Source of the DNA: Duganella sp. sic0402
GTDB lineage: Bacteria > Pseudomonadota > Gammaproteobacteria > Burkholderiales > Burkholderiaceae_D
Assembly: GCF_019219065.1 (NCBI RefSeq)
Contig: NZ_JAHUWK010000007.1
Coordinates: forward strand, 1-64,000
Length of the DNA stretch: 64,000 nucleotides
Direction of reading: 5' to 3'
Shown: one piece after another, positions 8,884-18,365 of the stretch
How positions within the stretch are numbered: the stretch's first letter is position 1
Layout: every line of letters begins with the position of its first letter
Notes under the pieces: generated by a model
What the model was told of the DNA's origin: nothing
Databases searched by the model: none
What the model saw: the letters and a program-made list of their open reading frames with translations, nothing else
Position numbers and translations under genes: made by a program

Positions 8884-8905
8884 TTGATATCAATAACGAT
8901 ATCGG
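8884..8905. promoter_or_regulatory. GATATC dyad upstream of the esterase (shared with the GH43 promoter)
   Basis: TTGATATC, six bases, then GATATC. The same pattern with full symmetry occurs at 18344-18365 before the GH43 gene. It lies 110-130 bp upstream of the esterase start and also upstream of the divergent AraC gene. The binding protein is unknown. Confidence 0.45.
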
Positions 8906-8970
8906 TCAAGAGAAAAAAGTTATTGGATACTGCGGCGATAAATCGTTAATTTCGCTCCACTGCCTCATTA

Positions 8971-8984
8971 TGTTATCGCTAACA
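8971..8984. promoter_or_regulatory. LacI-type operator before the esterase
   Basis: TGTTATCGCTAACA differs by one base from the perfect palindrome TGTTAGCGCTAACA found at 11775. It lies 31 bp before the esterase ATG. LacI-family repressors of carbohydrate genes bind 14-bp palindromes with a central CG of this kind. Confidence 0.6.
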
Positions 8985-9014
8985 TTTTTAGGTATCTCTA
9001 ACATGGAGACTAAC

Positions 9015-9986
9015 ATGGAACGCAGAAAGATCCGCCAACAGGGTCATGCAGTCCGCGCCGCTGTCGCTGGAAAAAAGCCTTCAACGCTTGCAACGTTGGC
9101 GCTGCTGTATTGCTTGAGCAGCGCCGCCACGGCGCAAAGCGACCAGATGGCGCCGATCGCCACACCGGCCCAACCGGCCGCGCTGACACTGAACACCGGT
9201 CCCTTGCCAGACGCCAGCGCAGCGGAATCCTGGCACCGCCAATACAACAGCGTGTTCGCCCGCAATGTCACGGTAGCGACGCTGACGCCGTTCCTGCCCA
9301 CTCCCGCCAAGGCCAGCGGCGCGGCGGTGATCGTCGCGCCCGGTGGCGGCTTCCGCACGCTATCGATGGAAAACGAGGGCTGGCAAGTCGCCAAGGCGCT
9401 GGCCGACAAGGGCGTGGCGGCGTTTGTGCTGAAGTACCGGCTGAACCAGACGCCTGCAGATATGGCGGGCTTCCAGCGCGCCATGGCGGAAATGTTTTCG
9501 GCCACGGCGCAGCGTCCAACGCCGCCAGCGGACCCATCCGTTGCCTACGCGCCACAGATCGCCGATGCCCGCGCCGCCTTTGCGCTGGTGCGCGCCCGCG
9601 CGGAGGAGTGGCGCGTAGACCGGGACCGGATCGGCATGCTGGGCTTTTCCGCCGGCGCCATGCTGACCCTGGCGACCACCTTGCACGGACAGGACGCCAA
9701 GCCGGCTTTCATCGGCAATATCTACGGTCCTGTATCGGCGCTGAGCGTGCCGGCGGACGCGCCGCCGCTCTTCGTGGCGCTGGCTGCGGACGATCCATTT
9801 TTCGCCCATTCCGGCTACGGCCTGATCGACAGCTGGCGCAACGCCAAGCGGCCGGTGGAGTTCCATTTGTTCGAACAGGGCGGTCATGGATTCGGCATGT
9901 ATCCAAAAACAACGACCAGCACCGGATGGTTCGACAGCTATGTACGCTGGCTGACCATGCATGGCTATTTACCGACAAAACACTAG
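9015..9986 (+). CDS. Alpha/beta hydrolase (acetyl-xylan-esterase-like), exported, 323 aa
   Basis: The ATG at 9015 has GGAG seven bases upstream. A signal sequence with a long basic start (about residues 1-38) is followed by the hydrolase core: the VAPGGGFRTLS oxyanion region, nucleophile GFSAGA, Asp in AADDPFF and His in QGGHGFGM. This is the esterase type common in plant-polysaccharide loci (BD-FAE / acetyl-xylan-esterase-like), removing acetyl or similar esters from glycans. It is followed by an oligosaccharide-type TonB receptor and lies between LacI-type operators, which supports a sugar-release role. Substrate is inferred. Confidence 0.82.
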   Translation: MERRKIRQQGHAVRAAVAGKKPSTLATLALLYCLSSAATAQSDQMAPIATPAQPAALTLNTGPLPDASAAESWHRQYNSVFARNVTVATLTPFLPTPAKASGAAVIVAPGGGFRTLSMENEGWQVAKALADKGVAAFVLKYRLNQTPADMAGFQRAMAEMFSATAQRPTPPADPSVAYAPQIADARAAFALVRARAEEWRVDRDRIGMLGFSAGAMLTLATTLHGQDAKPAFIGNIYGPVSALSVPADAPPLFVALAADDPFFAHSGYGLIDSWRNAKRPVEFHLFEQGGHGFGMYPKTTTSTGWFDSYVRWLTMHGYLPTKH

Positions 9987-10017
9987 CGGATGACAAGTTG
10001 ACGTTGTCAAATTGTAT

Positions 10018-10031
10018 TGTTAGCGCTAGCA
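10018..10031. promoter_or_regulatory. LacI-type operator before the TonB receptor
   Basis: TGTTAGCGCTAGCA, one base from a perfect 14-bp palindrome, is centred 130 bp upstream of the receptor ATG. It matches the sites at 8971 and 11775. Confidence 0.6.
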
Positions 10032-10155
10032 TTGGAAGGTGAGACAGACTACGCAACAGGGGAGGGCATTACTAAACAGACAAAAAAGCCAGTTTGCACA
10101 TGCAGGCGCTCGTCACCGATGGACGGCGCTATTGATTACAAAAACGGAGACAATC

Positions 10156-13107
10156 ATGCAGACACCATTTCAAAAGAATTTGATGAACCTCGCGGTCGCG
10201 GGCGCATGCGCCATGCTGGCCATGCCTGCTTACGCGCAGCAGACACCGGCCGATGCGCCGGCCAACGCCAACGCCACTGCTCAGCCAGAAGCAGCACCCG
10301 CCGCTTCGAACGAAAACACCGTGGTCGTATCCGGCTCGCGCATTGCCGCGCGCGGCTTCTCGCAGCCGACGCCAACCACGACCCTGTCGTCCGCCGACCT
10401 TGAAAAAGCGGCCAAACCCAACATCTTCGAATCGCTGATCGAACTGCCAGCGCTGCAAGGCAGCACCGGCCGCACTACCAATACCTTCAGCACCTCCAGC
10501 GGCATTCAGGGCTTGTCCTCGCTGTCGCTGCGCGGCCTCGGCACGCTGCGCACGCTGACGCTGCTGGACGGCCAGCGCGTGGTCGGCGCCAATGTGACCG
10601 GCGTGACCGACGTCAGCCAGTTCCCGCAGTTGCTGGTCAAGCGCGTTGACGTGGTGACCGGCGGCGCCTCGGCATCCTACGGTTCGGACGCCATCGGCGG
10701 TGTGGTCAACTTCATCACCGACAAGAAATTCACCGGCTTCAAGTCCAATATCTCGGGCGGCATGACCAAATACCATGACGACAAGAGCGGCACCGTGCAA
10801 GCAGCATGGGGCAAGGGCTTTGCCGACGACCGCCTGCATGTCACGCTGAGCGGTGAGTTCACCAAGCAAAACGGCATTGACTCGCCAGGCTTCGGCCAGG
10901 TTGGCGCTGGCGGACGTACCTGGTACACCAATCCTGCATTGCAGGAATCGACCAAGGAAATGCAGGCAGCCGGCTTGCCGCGCTTCCGCAGCATCACCAA
11001 CGCCCAGCACATCCAGTACGCCAAATACGGCCTGATCACCAACGGCCCGCTGAAAGGCACGGCGTTCGGCCCGAACGGCACGCCATACCAGTTCCAGTAC
11101 GGCAGCAACTGCGTCGGCAACTTCTGTATCGGCGGCGACCGTGACGGCAGCGTCGGCGCCGGCACCAATCTGGCGATGAACTTCAAGCGCCAGGTGGCGT
11201 ACACCCGCGTGTCGTGGGATCTGGACGCCGACAATGAAATCTATGTCACCGGCAACTGGGCGCAAGTCAGTTCGGTGTTCTCGCCAAACCCAGGCGCGGC
11301 CAAGCAGGGCAATCTCTCGATCCGCTGCGACAACGCCTATCTGCCTGCCTCGGTGGCTGCTGGCTGCTTGTCCGGCTATCCAAGCGGCGTGATGTCGGTC
11401 GGTACCGCCAACGCCGAGTTCCCGGCCAACATCAGCGTGCATCCCACCCGTACCCAGCGCCGCGTGGTGATTGGCGCCAACGGCAAGTTCGGCCTGTTCG
11501 GCAAGGAATGGTCGTACGACGCTTACGCCGAACACGGCGAAAACAAGACCATTATCGACGTGCAGGACATCACCCTGAATCGCCGCTATGACTTCGCCAT
11601 CGATGCAGTGAAAGATCCGGCTACCGGCCAGATCGTCTGCCGCAGCGTTGCCGCCCGCGCCGCCGGTTGCCAGCCGATCAATATCTTCGGCCAGGTGCCA
11701 ATCAACCTGGCTGGCTGGAACTACATCGCGCCTTCCGTCGGGCCGCGTCAACACACTGACTCGACGCAAAATGTTGTTAGCGCTAACATAAATGGTGAGT
11801 TGGCGCAAGGTTGGGCCGGTCCGATTTCGATGGCGTTCGGCGCTGAATGGCGTCGCGAAGACTACTCGGTTTATGGTGATCCATACGGCGCCGGCCTGGC
11901 TGCCGAGTCGCCTTACAGCGCCACTTATCCGGCCGATCCGACCCTGTCGGTCACCGGCGACAACTGGTTCGCGGGCAACTACCACAACGGCAAGGGCGCG
12001 TTCAACGTCAAGGAAGCCTATGTGGAATTCAACATCCCGTTCCTGAAGTCGGCCACCTGGGGTGACGCCAACCTGAATATCGCCGACCGCGAAGAGAAGT
12101 ACAGCACCGCCGGCAAGGCGCGCGCCTGGAAACTCGGCGCCACCTGGCAAACCCCGATCGACGGCCTGCGCCTGCGCGCGGTGGCCTCCAGCGACGTGCG
12201 CGCACCGAACTTGTCGGAGCTGTACGCTGCGATGACCGTCACCAACCAGGCGGTCAACAACAACAACGGCCAGTCGATCCAGATCCAGCAGCGCAACGTC
12301 GGCAATCCGGCGCTGAAGCCGGAAGAAGCGCGCAACAACTCCTTCGGTCTGGTCCTGAGCCAGCCAAGCTGGGCACGTAACTTCAACTTCTCGGTCGATT
12401 ACTACGACATCAAGGTGCAGAACGTGATCAGCTCGCTGAATCCGCAGCAGGAAGTTGACCTGTGCTACGGCGGCAATCAGCAGGTCTGCTCGGCGGTGTC
12501 GATCAACGGTCCTGCGGGCACCAACTACGTGCTGGCGCAAAGCTTCAACTTTGCTTCGCTGCATACCCGTGGCGTGGACTTCGAAATGGCCTACCGCAAG
12601 AACATGAACGCGTTCGGCCTGCCGGGCACGGTCACCCTGCGTGGCCTGGCGTCGCGCATGATCCACTCGATCTCCGATCCAGGCGTGCCAGGCACCATCC
12701 CGATCGAAGGCGCGGGCGCGATGACCGGCGCTACGCCGAAGTGGAAAGCATTGGTATCGCAATCGTGGGATGGCCTGATGGGCGGCAAGCTGGGCCTGAA
12801 CCTGAGCGAGCGCTGGATAGGCGCTGGCGTATTCAACAACGAATACATCGAGTGCCAGACCAACTGCCCGCTGCCAACCGCAGCGCATCCGACCATCTAC
12901 GACAACCACATGCCGGGTGCCGTGTATGTCGATTTTGGCGGCAACTACAACTTCTCGAAACAGGTGACCGCCTACTTCAAGATCGACAACCTGGCTGACC
13001 GCGCACCAGTGCTGGTGCCGCAAACCAACCTGAGCCTCGGCTTGAATCCTGCGGTGTATGACTCGGTGGGCCGTACCTACCGTGTAGGCGTGCGCATGAA
13101 CTTCTAA
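10156..13107 (+). CDS. TonB-dependent receptor of the oligosaccharide-uptake type, 983 aa
   Basis: ATG at 10156 follows ACGGAGAC. A signal peptide ending MPAYA is followed by a Gln/Ala/Pro-rich linker, a TonB-box-like VVVSG segment, a plug (the LTLLDGQRVV and GGASASYGSDAIGGVVNFI motifs, about residues 130-200) and a large barrel ending in RVGVRMNF. The length and the GGASA..YGSDA signature match receptors of Xanthomonas, Caulobacter and Massilia that import plant-derived oligosaccharides. It sits between an esterase and beta-helix/GH43 genes. A perfect LacI-type operator lies inside the coding sequence at 11775-11788. Confidence 0.88.
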   Translation: MQTPFQKNLMNLAVAGACAMLAMPAYAQQTPADAPANANATAQPEAAPAASNENTVVVSGSRIAARGFSQPTPTTTLSSADLEKAAKPNIFESLIELPALQGSTGRTTNTFSTSSGIQGLSSLSLRGLGTLRTLTLLDGQRVVGANVTGVTDVSQFPQLLVKRVDVVTGGASASYGSDAIGGVVNFITDKKFTGFKSNISGGMTKYHDDKSGTVQAAWGKGFADDRLHVTLSGEFTKQNGIDSPGFGQVGAGGRTWYTNPALQESTKEMQAAGLPRFRSITNAQHIQYAKYGLITNGPLKGTAFGPNGTPYQFQYGSNCVGNFCIGGDRDGSVGAGTNLAMNFKRQVAYTRVSWDLDADNEIYVTGNWAQVSSVFSPNPGAAKQGNLSIRCDNAYLPASVAAGCLSGYPSGVMSVGTANAEFPANISVHPTRTQRRVVIGANGKFGLFGKEWSYDAYAEHGENKTIIDVQDITLNRRYDFAIDAVKDPATGQIVCRSVAARAAGCQPINIFGQVPINLAGWNYIAPSVGPRQHTDSTQNVVSANINGELAQGWAGPISMAFGAEWRREDYSVYGDPYGAGLAAESPYSATYPADPTLSVTGDNWFAGNYHNGKGAFNVKEAYVEFNIPFLKSATWGDANLNIADREEKYSTAGKARAWKLGATWQTPIDGLRLRAVASSDVRAPNLSELYAAMTVTNQAVNNNNGQSIQIQQRNVGNPALKPEEARNNSFGLVLSQPSWARNFNFSVDYYDIKVQNVISSLNPQQEVDLCYGGNQQVCSAVSINGPAGTNYVLAQSFNFASLHTRGVDFEMAYRKNMNAFGLPGTVTLRGLASRMIHSISDPGVPGTIPIEGAGAMTGATPKWKALVSQSWDGLMGGKLGLNLSERWIGAGVFNNEYIECQTNCPLPTAAHPTIYDNHMPGAVYVDFGGNYNFSKQVTAYFKIDNLADRAPVLVPQTNLSLGLNPAVYDSVGRTYRVGVRMNF
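11775..11788. promoter_or_regulatory. Perfect LacI-type palindrome inside the receptor gene
   Basis: TGTTAGCGCTAACA is a perfect 14-bp palindrome located about 1.6 kb into the receptor coding sequence. The codons it uses (Val-Ser-Ala-Asn) are less GC-rich than those around it. It could be an auxiliary operator acting by looping with 10018, or a roadblock. Confidence 0.5.
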
Positions 13108-13120
13108 GGAGACGCCAGCC

Positions 13121-14192
13121 GTGTGGAGTTTATTTTCCGTACTGCTGGCGGTTGGCCTGCTGACCATCATGATCGCCTGGGGCAAGGTTCAGCCCCTGCT
13201 AGCCTTCGTGGTGGTAGCCATGCTGGCCGCCTTGATGCTGGGCATGCCGCTGGCGAAAATCCCCGGCGCGATCGAGAAAGGCATCGGCGACTTGCTCGGT
13301 TCGCTGACGGTGGTGATTTGCCTCGGCGCGGTGTTCGGCAAGCTGATTGCCGATAGCGGCGCCGCCCGCCGCATCGCCATCAGCGGTGCATGCGGACATG
13401 GGCAAGACGCTGCTGTACGGGATGCTGGTCGCGATTCCAACGCTGATCATCGCCGGGCCGCTGTTCGCCATGACGCTGAAGCAGATCCGCGCGCAACCGG
13501 CGGAAATCTTCCGCAGCGAACCCAAGCCGCTACATGAACTGCCAGGCGCCTTTGCGAGCTTCTTTACGGCGCTGCTGCCGGTGGCCTTGCTGGCGGCGCT
13601 GACGCTGGCCACCTTGCTGCGGCCCGAACTGACCGAGCCGCTGGCTTTCTTTTCCAATCCGCTGACGGTGATGCTGGCATCCTACGTGGTGGCGATGTTC
13701 ACGCTGGGACTGAGCCGCGGCATGACGCTGCCGCAGGTGATGGCGTCGGCGCAGGAAGCGCTGCGCGAGATTGCACCCATCCTGCTGATCATCGCTGGCG
13801 CTGGCGGCCTCAAACAGGTGATGACCGAGTCCGGCATCAGTGCCCAGCTTGGCGCGTAGCTGGCCAGCCTGCCGGTGCCGCCCTTGCTGCTGGGCTGGCT
13901 GATGGCGACGCTGATACGGGTGTGCCTTGGCTCAGCCACGGTGGCCGGCATCACGGCGGCCGGTGTGGTGGCGCCAATGGCGCAGACCTCGGGTGTCGAT
14001 CCGAACCTGATGGTGCTGGCGGTGGGCGCCGGCAGCCTGATGTTCAGTCATGTCAACGATTCGGCGTTCTGGATGTTCAAGGAATATTTCGGTCTGTCGC
14101 TGAAGGATACCTTCCGCTCATGCACCATGATGGAAACACTGGTGGGCAGCTTCGGCATTGTGTTCGTACTGCTGTTGTCGCTGTTCGTCTAA
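13121..14192 (+). pseudogene. GntP-family gluconate permease, broken by an internal deletion and a stop codon
   Basis: A GTG start with the ribosome site AAGGAGA opens a GntP-type membrane protein (about 87 residues up to AARRIAIS). Near 13385 the reading frame shifts: the next frame resumes at HADMGKTLLYG, which in the family comes roughly 80-90 residues later, so around 250 bp are missing. The frame then runs to an in-frame TAG at 13857-13859, and the same frame continues after it to the normal C-terminus (SLFV, 14192). Intact GntP proteins have about 430-450 residues and import gluconate or related sugar acids with protons. Deletion plus nonsense codon indicate a dead gene unless the assembly is wrong. 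Confidence 0.82.
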
Positions 14193-14205
14193 CAAGGAGA
14201 AGTCA

Positions 14206-17200
14206 TTGAACTACCGATCCATGCAATGGCCGCTGCTGGCAATCGCGCTGCTGCCGGCCGCGCCGGTCGCGGTCCACGCCGCCGCCAGGCCGCCGGCCTC
14301 GATATCGGCTTACCAAAGCATGCCCGACGATCCGCGCGCCGTGACCGTGCGCGCCCGAGGGGATGGCGTCGCTGACGACAGCGACGCCATCCAGCAGGCA
14401 ATCGACAGCGCGGCCAATCAGGGCAACGGCGGCGTGGTGTTCCTGCCGTCGGGCCGCTACCGGATCAGCCGCAGCATTCTGGTGCCGATTGCGGTGCGCG
14501 TCTACGGCGTCGGCAAAACGCGGCCGGTGCTGCTGCTGGGCGCCAATACGCCGGGCTTCCAGAAAGGCGTGGCGAATATGCTGATCTTCACCGGCACCGA
14601 CACCTATAATATCGGCAAGGTCGCCATGCCGGTGCCCAGCGCCGTGCCGTTCAGCACCGAGCCGGGCAAGGCGGTGCGCGACGCCAATTCGTCGACCTTC
14701 TACTCCGCGCTGTCGAATGTGGACTTTGAAGTCGGCGAGGGCAACCCGGCCGCCAGCGGCGTGCGCATGCACACGGCGCAGCACTCCAGCCTGTCGCACA
14801 TCGATTTCCGCATGGGTTCCGGGCTGGCTGGCATCTACCAGGTCGGCAATATCGCCTACAACCTGCGCTTCTTCGGCGGCCGCTACGGCATCCTGGCGGA
14901 GAAGACTTCGCCGGCCTGGCAGTTCACCTTGCTCGATTCGTACTTTGACGGCCAGCGCGACGCCGCCATCCGCGAGCACGAGGCAGGGCTGACGCTGGCC
15001 AATACCGAGATCCGCAACACGCCGGTCGCCATCGAGATCAACCGTGGCTATGGCGACTGGCTATGGGGACACGACGTACGCCTCGAAAATATATCGAAGG
15101 CTGGTGTCATCATCAGCAATGAGAATAATGTCTACACCCAGGTCGGCTTTGAGCGCATCAGCGCGCGCAATGTGCCGGTGTTTGCGCAGTTCCGCGACAG
15201 CGGCAAACAGCTGGCTGCGCCGGGCCGCAACTACCAGGTCGCGGAATTCAATCATGGCCTGAAGCTGAATGCGCTGGACCAGCCTGGCCAGTTCGACACC
15301 AGCTACCGCACTGCCGCGCTGCCTGCCAGGGAAAACACCGGCCGCGTGCTGCGTGCGCTGCCGCCAACCGCCGACTGGGCCAGCGTGCGCAGCTTCGGCG
15401 CCAAGGGCGACGGCGTTAGCGACGATACGGCCGCGATCCAGAAGGCCATCGACAGCCGCCGTGTGGTCTATCTGCCGCTGGGCTTCTACGTGGTCAACGA
15501 CACCATTCGTTTGAAACCGGACACGGTGCTGATCTCGCTGCATCCGGGCCTGACCCGGCTGGTGCTGCCGAACGGCTCGCCGCTGTACCAGGGGAGCGAT
15601 ACGCCGAAGGCGCTGCTGGAAAGCGCGCGCGGCGGCGACGCGCTGGTTACCGGCCTGGGCCTGAACACCGGTGAAGTCAATCCGCGCGCGGTGGCGCTGC
15701 TGTGGCGCGCCGGCGAGCAGTCGCTGGTGGACGATATCCGCATCCAGTGGGGCTATGGTTCGCCGACCGATCCGTACAAGAAAAGCCCGCGCTTCGACAC
15801 CTCGGCATGGTGGGACCGCCAGTACCCGAGCATCTGGGTAAGCGATGGCGGTGGCGGCACCTTTACCGGCGTGTGGTCGCCGGCCGGCCACGCGCAAGCG
15901 GGCTTCTACGTGACCAATACCAGCACGCCGGGGCGTGTGTATGAGCTGTCGGCGGAACACCATCTCCGCAACGAGATCGTGCTGAACGGCGTGCAGAACT
16001 GGTCGTTCTACGCGCCGCAGACCGAGGAAGAGGTGCGCGATGGCGCCGACTCGGTGTCGCTCGATATCCGCAACTCGAACAACATTTTACTGGCGAACTA
16101 CCACGCCTATCGCGTCACCCGTTCGATGAAGCCGGCGCCGACGGCGGTGCAGATCACCAACTCCAGCGACATCCGCTTCCGCAATGTGGCGGTGAACGGC
16201 GAGAGCGGTTTCCCGACCTGCGACGAAAACGGTTGCGTGGCCGATGTGCGCGCCTCGAAATACCCCTACGAGAACGCCATTACCGATGTCACCAATCGCC
16301 TGCAGGTACGTGAGCGCATGTTCTCGGTGCTGGACTACAGCGGCAAGCAAACCAGTGCGCTGGCGGCGCCAGGCGCGGTGCAGGTGGAGAAGCTGGAAGA
16401 CGGCTTCTACTCGGTGGCCGGCGCTGCGGTGGACTCCACGGGACGGCTGTATTTCATCGACCGCCACTTCCAGCGCATTTTCAGCTACGCGCAGGGCGAG
16501 GGGCTGAAGACGGTCAGCGACTTTCCGCTGGACCCGGTCAACCTGGCGGTGGACGGCAGCGACCAGCTGATGGTGCTGTCATCCAGCGGCAAGCAGGGCA
16601 TGGTCTACAGCATCAAGCCCAACGGGCTGATGTCGGTGATCAAGCCGACGCGGCGCGCGGCGCATAGCCAGGCGCGCGTGGCCTTGCCGGTCAACTACTG
16701 GGCGAATGGCGAATTCGAGGATCAGCTAAACCTGCAGACCTATGAGTTCACCACGCTGGCCGAGATGTTCGCGCGCGATGCGGCCAGGCCGAAGGCGCTG
16801 GAATATGTGTCGCCGGATGGCAGCCTGGTGCTGCCGGCCTTCCGCGTCACCCGCCACGGCTCGCCCGATCATCTGGGCTACCGATGGTCGGACACGCTGG
16901 ATACGCATGGTTTCGTGTATGGACAGCCGGGGCAGCGGGTGGTGTTCACCAACAGCTCGCAGAACCTGACCTACAGCGGCTTGCTGGGCGAGGGTGGGGC
17001 GCTGACCGATCTGCGTCAGGTGGCCGACCGCGGCGGTGAAAGCGTGGCGCAGGGGCCGGACGGCAAATTGTATGTCGCCAATGGGCAGATCTTCATCTAC
17101 GGCGCGGATGGCAAGCAGAGCGGCCGGATCGACGTACCGGCGCGGCCGCTGCAACTGATCTTCGGCGGCGCGGACCGCCGCACGCTGTTCATCCTGACCC

Positions 17201-17229
17201 ATCACGCGCTGTATTCGGCCCGCATCTAG
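14206..17229 (+). CDS. Double right-handed beta-helix (pectate-lyase-3-like) glycan-active protein with C-terminal propeller-like region, 1007 aa
   Basis: A TTG start at 14206 is chosen because AAGGAG lies six bases before it; the first ATG (14221) is too far from it. After a signal peptide (ending VHAAA) come two pectate-lyase-superfamily beta-helices: the first opens with VRARGDGVADDSDAIQQAID (about residues 45-65), the second with SFGAKGDGVSDDTAAIQKAI (about 400-420). From about residue 700 the sequence has YSVAGAAVDSTGRLYFIDR and GPDGKLYVANG repeats typical of NHL/beta-propellers. Tandem helices are known in GH55 and GH28-related proteins, but the substrate is not assignable. It shares direction and location with the esterase and receptor. 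Confidence 0.78.
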   Translation: MNYRSMQWPLLAIALLPAAPVAVHAAARPPASISAYQSMPDDPRAVTVRARGDGVADDSDAIQQAIDSAANQGNGGVVFLPSGRYRISRSILVPIAVRVYGVGKTRPVLLLGANTPGFQKGVANMLIFTGTDTYNIGKVAMPVPSAVPFSTEPGKAVRDANSSTFYSALSNVDFEVGEGNPAASGVRMHTAQHSSLSHIDFRMGSGLAGIYQVGNIAYNLRFFGGRYGILAEKTSPAWQFTLLDSYFDGQRDAAIREHEAGLTLANTEIRNTPVAIEINRGYGDWLWGHDVRLENISKAGVIISNENNVYTQVGFERISARNVPVFAQFRDSGKQLAAPGRNYQVAEFNHGLKLNALDQPGQFDTSYRTAALPARENTGRVLRALPPTADWASVRSFGAKGDGVSDDTAAIQKAIDSRRVVYLPLGFYVVNDTIRLKPDTVLISLHPGLTRLVLPNGSPLYQGSDTPKALLESARGGDALVTGLGLNTGEVNPRAVALLWRAGEQSLVDDIRIQWGYGSPTDPYKKSPRFDTSAWWDRQYPSIWVSDGGGGTFTGVWSPAGHAQAGFYVTNTSTPGRVYELSAEHHLRNEIVLNGVQNWSFYAPQTEEEVRDGADSVSLDIRNSNNILLANYHAYRVTRSMKPAPTAVQITNSSDIRFRNVAVNGESGFPTCDENGCVADVRASKYPYENAITDVTNRLQVRERMFSVLDYSGKQTSALAAPGAVQVEKLEDGFYSVAGAAVDSTGRLYFIDRHFQRIFSYAQGEGLKTVSDFPLDPVNLAVDGSDQLMVLSSSGKQGMVYSIKPNGLMSVIKPTRRAAHSQARVALPVNYWANGEFEDQLNLQTYEFTTLAEMFARDAARPKALEYVSPDGSLVLPAFRVTRHGSPDHLGYRWSDTLDTHGFVYGQPGQRVVFTNSSQNLTYSGLLGEGGALTDLRQVADRGGESVAQGPDGKLYVANGQIFIYGADGKQSGRIDVPARPLQLIFGGADRRTLFILTHHALYSARI

Positions 17230-17243
17230 GGGCCGTTAGACGA

Positions 17244-18269
17244 TCATTGCGCTGGCGGCGGCAAGCTGACGCCAGCGCTGGTCTGCACTACCGGCTTCAT
17301 GCTGCCATCGGCGTTGTATTGAAGATGCTCCGCCGTGACCGCGCGGCGTCCGATGGCGCCGTTCAGATCGCCGATCGACAAGCTGGCGTTGTGCAGGAAT
17401 AGATACCAGTTATCCTTGAACTGGACGATGCCGGGATGGATCGTGAAGCTGTATTTTCCGGAGCCGGTCAGCAGGCCGCGATAGGTCCAGGGACCGGTGA
17501 TGGCGGGTGCGGTCGAATACGAGATGTGTTCATCACGCTGTGTGCTGCGGTCCAGCGAGGCGTAGGTCAGGTAATACAGCTGGCCGCGCTTGTGCAGCCA
17601 CGGGCCTTCTTCAAAGTGGGGCGGCGTGATTTCCTGGATAGGGCCATCCAGTTCGATCATATTCGGCTTCAGCTTGGCGATGTAGCACTGGCGGTTGCCC
17701 CAGGCCAGCCAGGTCGTGCCGTCATCGTCCGTGAACACGGTCGGATCGATATCCTCCCAGCTGTGCGTGCCTTTGGGAGTCATCTGATTGGTCACCAGCG
17801 CCGAACCGCGCGCATCGACGAAGGGCCCGGTGGGCTGGTCGGAGACCGCCACCGCAATCGCTTTGCCGGGATGGCTGGCGTCGTGTTCCACCGCAGCGTA
17901 AAAATAGAACTTGCCGTTTTTCTCGATAGTCTGCGAAGCCCAGGCATCCGCCTTGGCCCACTTGAAATCCTTGACGTTCATGATAGGCGCATGGCTGGTC
18001 CAGGTGCGCATGTCCTTGGTGGAGTAGACCAGCCACTCGCGCATATTGAACATCTCGTCGCGCTGCGCCTCATCGTGGCCGACGTATAAATACAAGGTAT
18101 CGCCCACCACCAGGGGAGCCGGATCGGCGGTAAAACGGTCATGGATGATGGGATTGGAACCGGCAGCATCGCCAGGTGCGACCTGTGCCATCGATGGCGC
18201 CGCTGCGGTCAACAGGCATAAGGACATTGAGGCGAGCCGGCTGCGCGCGTGCTTGCTTGGGGTTTGCAT
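17244..18269 (-). CDS. Glycoside hydrolase family 43-like enzyme, exported, 341 aa
   Basis: The ATG at 18269 has GGAGA six bases before it; a signal peptide ends at SMAQ. The five-bladed-propeller GH43 pattern is visible: the catalytic base Asp in RFTADPAPLV, the pKa-setting Asp in WEDIDPTVF and the acid Glu in HFEEGPW. GH43 enzymes cut alpha-L-arabinofuranosyl or beta-xylosyl bonds (or galactan) in plant cell-wall glycans. The gene converges on the beta-helix gene with a 14-bp gap. Its promoter carries the GATATC dyad also found before the esterase, which links the two ends of the locus. Confidence 0.85.
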   Translation of the reverse strand: MQTPSKHARSRLASMSLCLLTAAAPSMAQVAPGDAAGSNPIIHDRFTADPAPLVVGDTLYLYVGHDEAQRDEMFNMREWLVYSTKDMRTWTSHAPIMNVKDFKWAKADAWASQTIEKNGKFYFYAAVEHDASHPGKAIAVAVSDQPTGPFVDARGSALVTNQMTPKGTHSWEDIDPTVFTDDDGTTWLAWGNRQCYIAKLKPNMIELDGPIQEITPPHFEEGPWLHKRGQLYYLTYASLDRSTQRDEHISYSTAPAITGPWTYRGLLTGSGKYSFTIHPGIVQFKDNWYLFLHNASLSIGDLNGAIGRRAVTAEHLQYNADGSMKPVVQTSAGVSLPPPAQ

Positions 18270-18343
18270 GAGTGTCTCCAAATTTTAGTTTGGACAATTG
18301 TTATGATGGATGCGCTGAAAAGCCAATGAAATTTATATGCCGA

Positions 18344-18365
18344 TTGATATCGGAAGCGATATCAA
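18344..18365. promoter_or_regulatory. GATATC inverted repeat upstream of the GH43 gene
   Basis: TTGATATC, six bases (GGAAGC), GATATCAA: perfect 8-bp arms, 75 bp before the GH43 start. It matches the site at 8884-8905. Confidence 0.5.

Noticed and set aside
10129..13185. 1018-aa ORF antisense to the TonB receptor
   Set aside because: Composition (His/Arg/Val/Ala-rich, no motif) is that of a complementary-frame shadow of the receptor.
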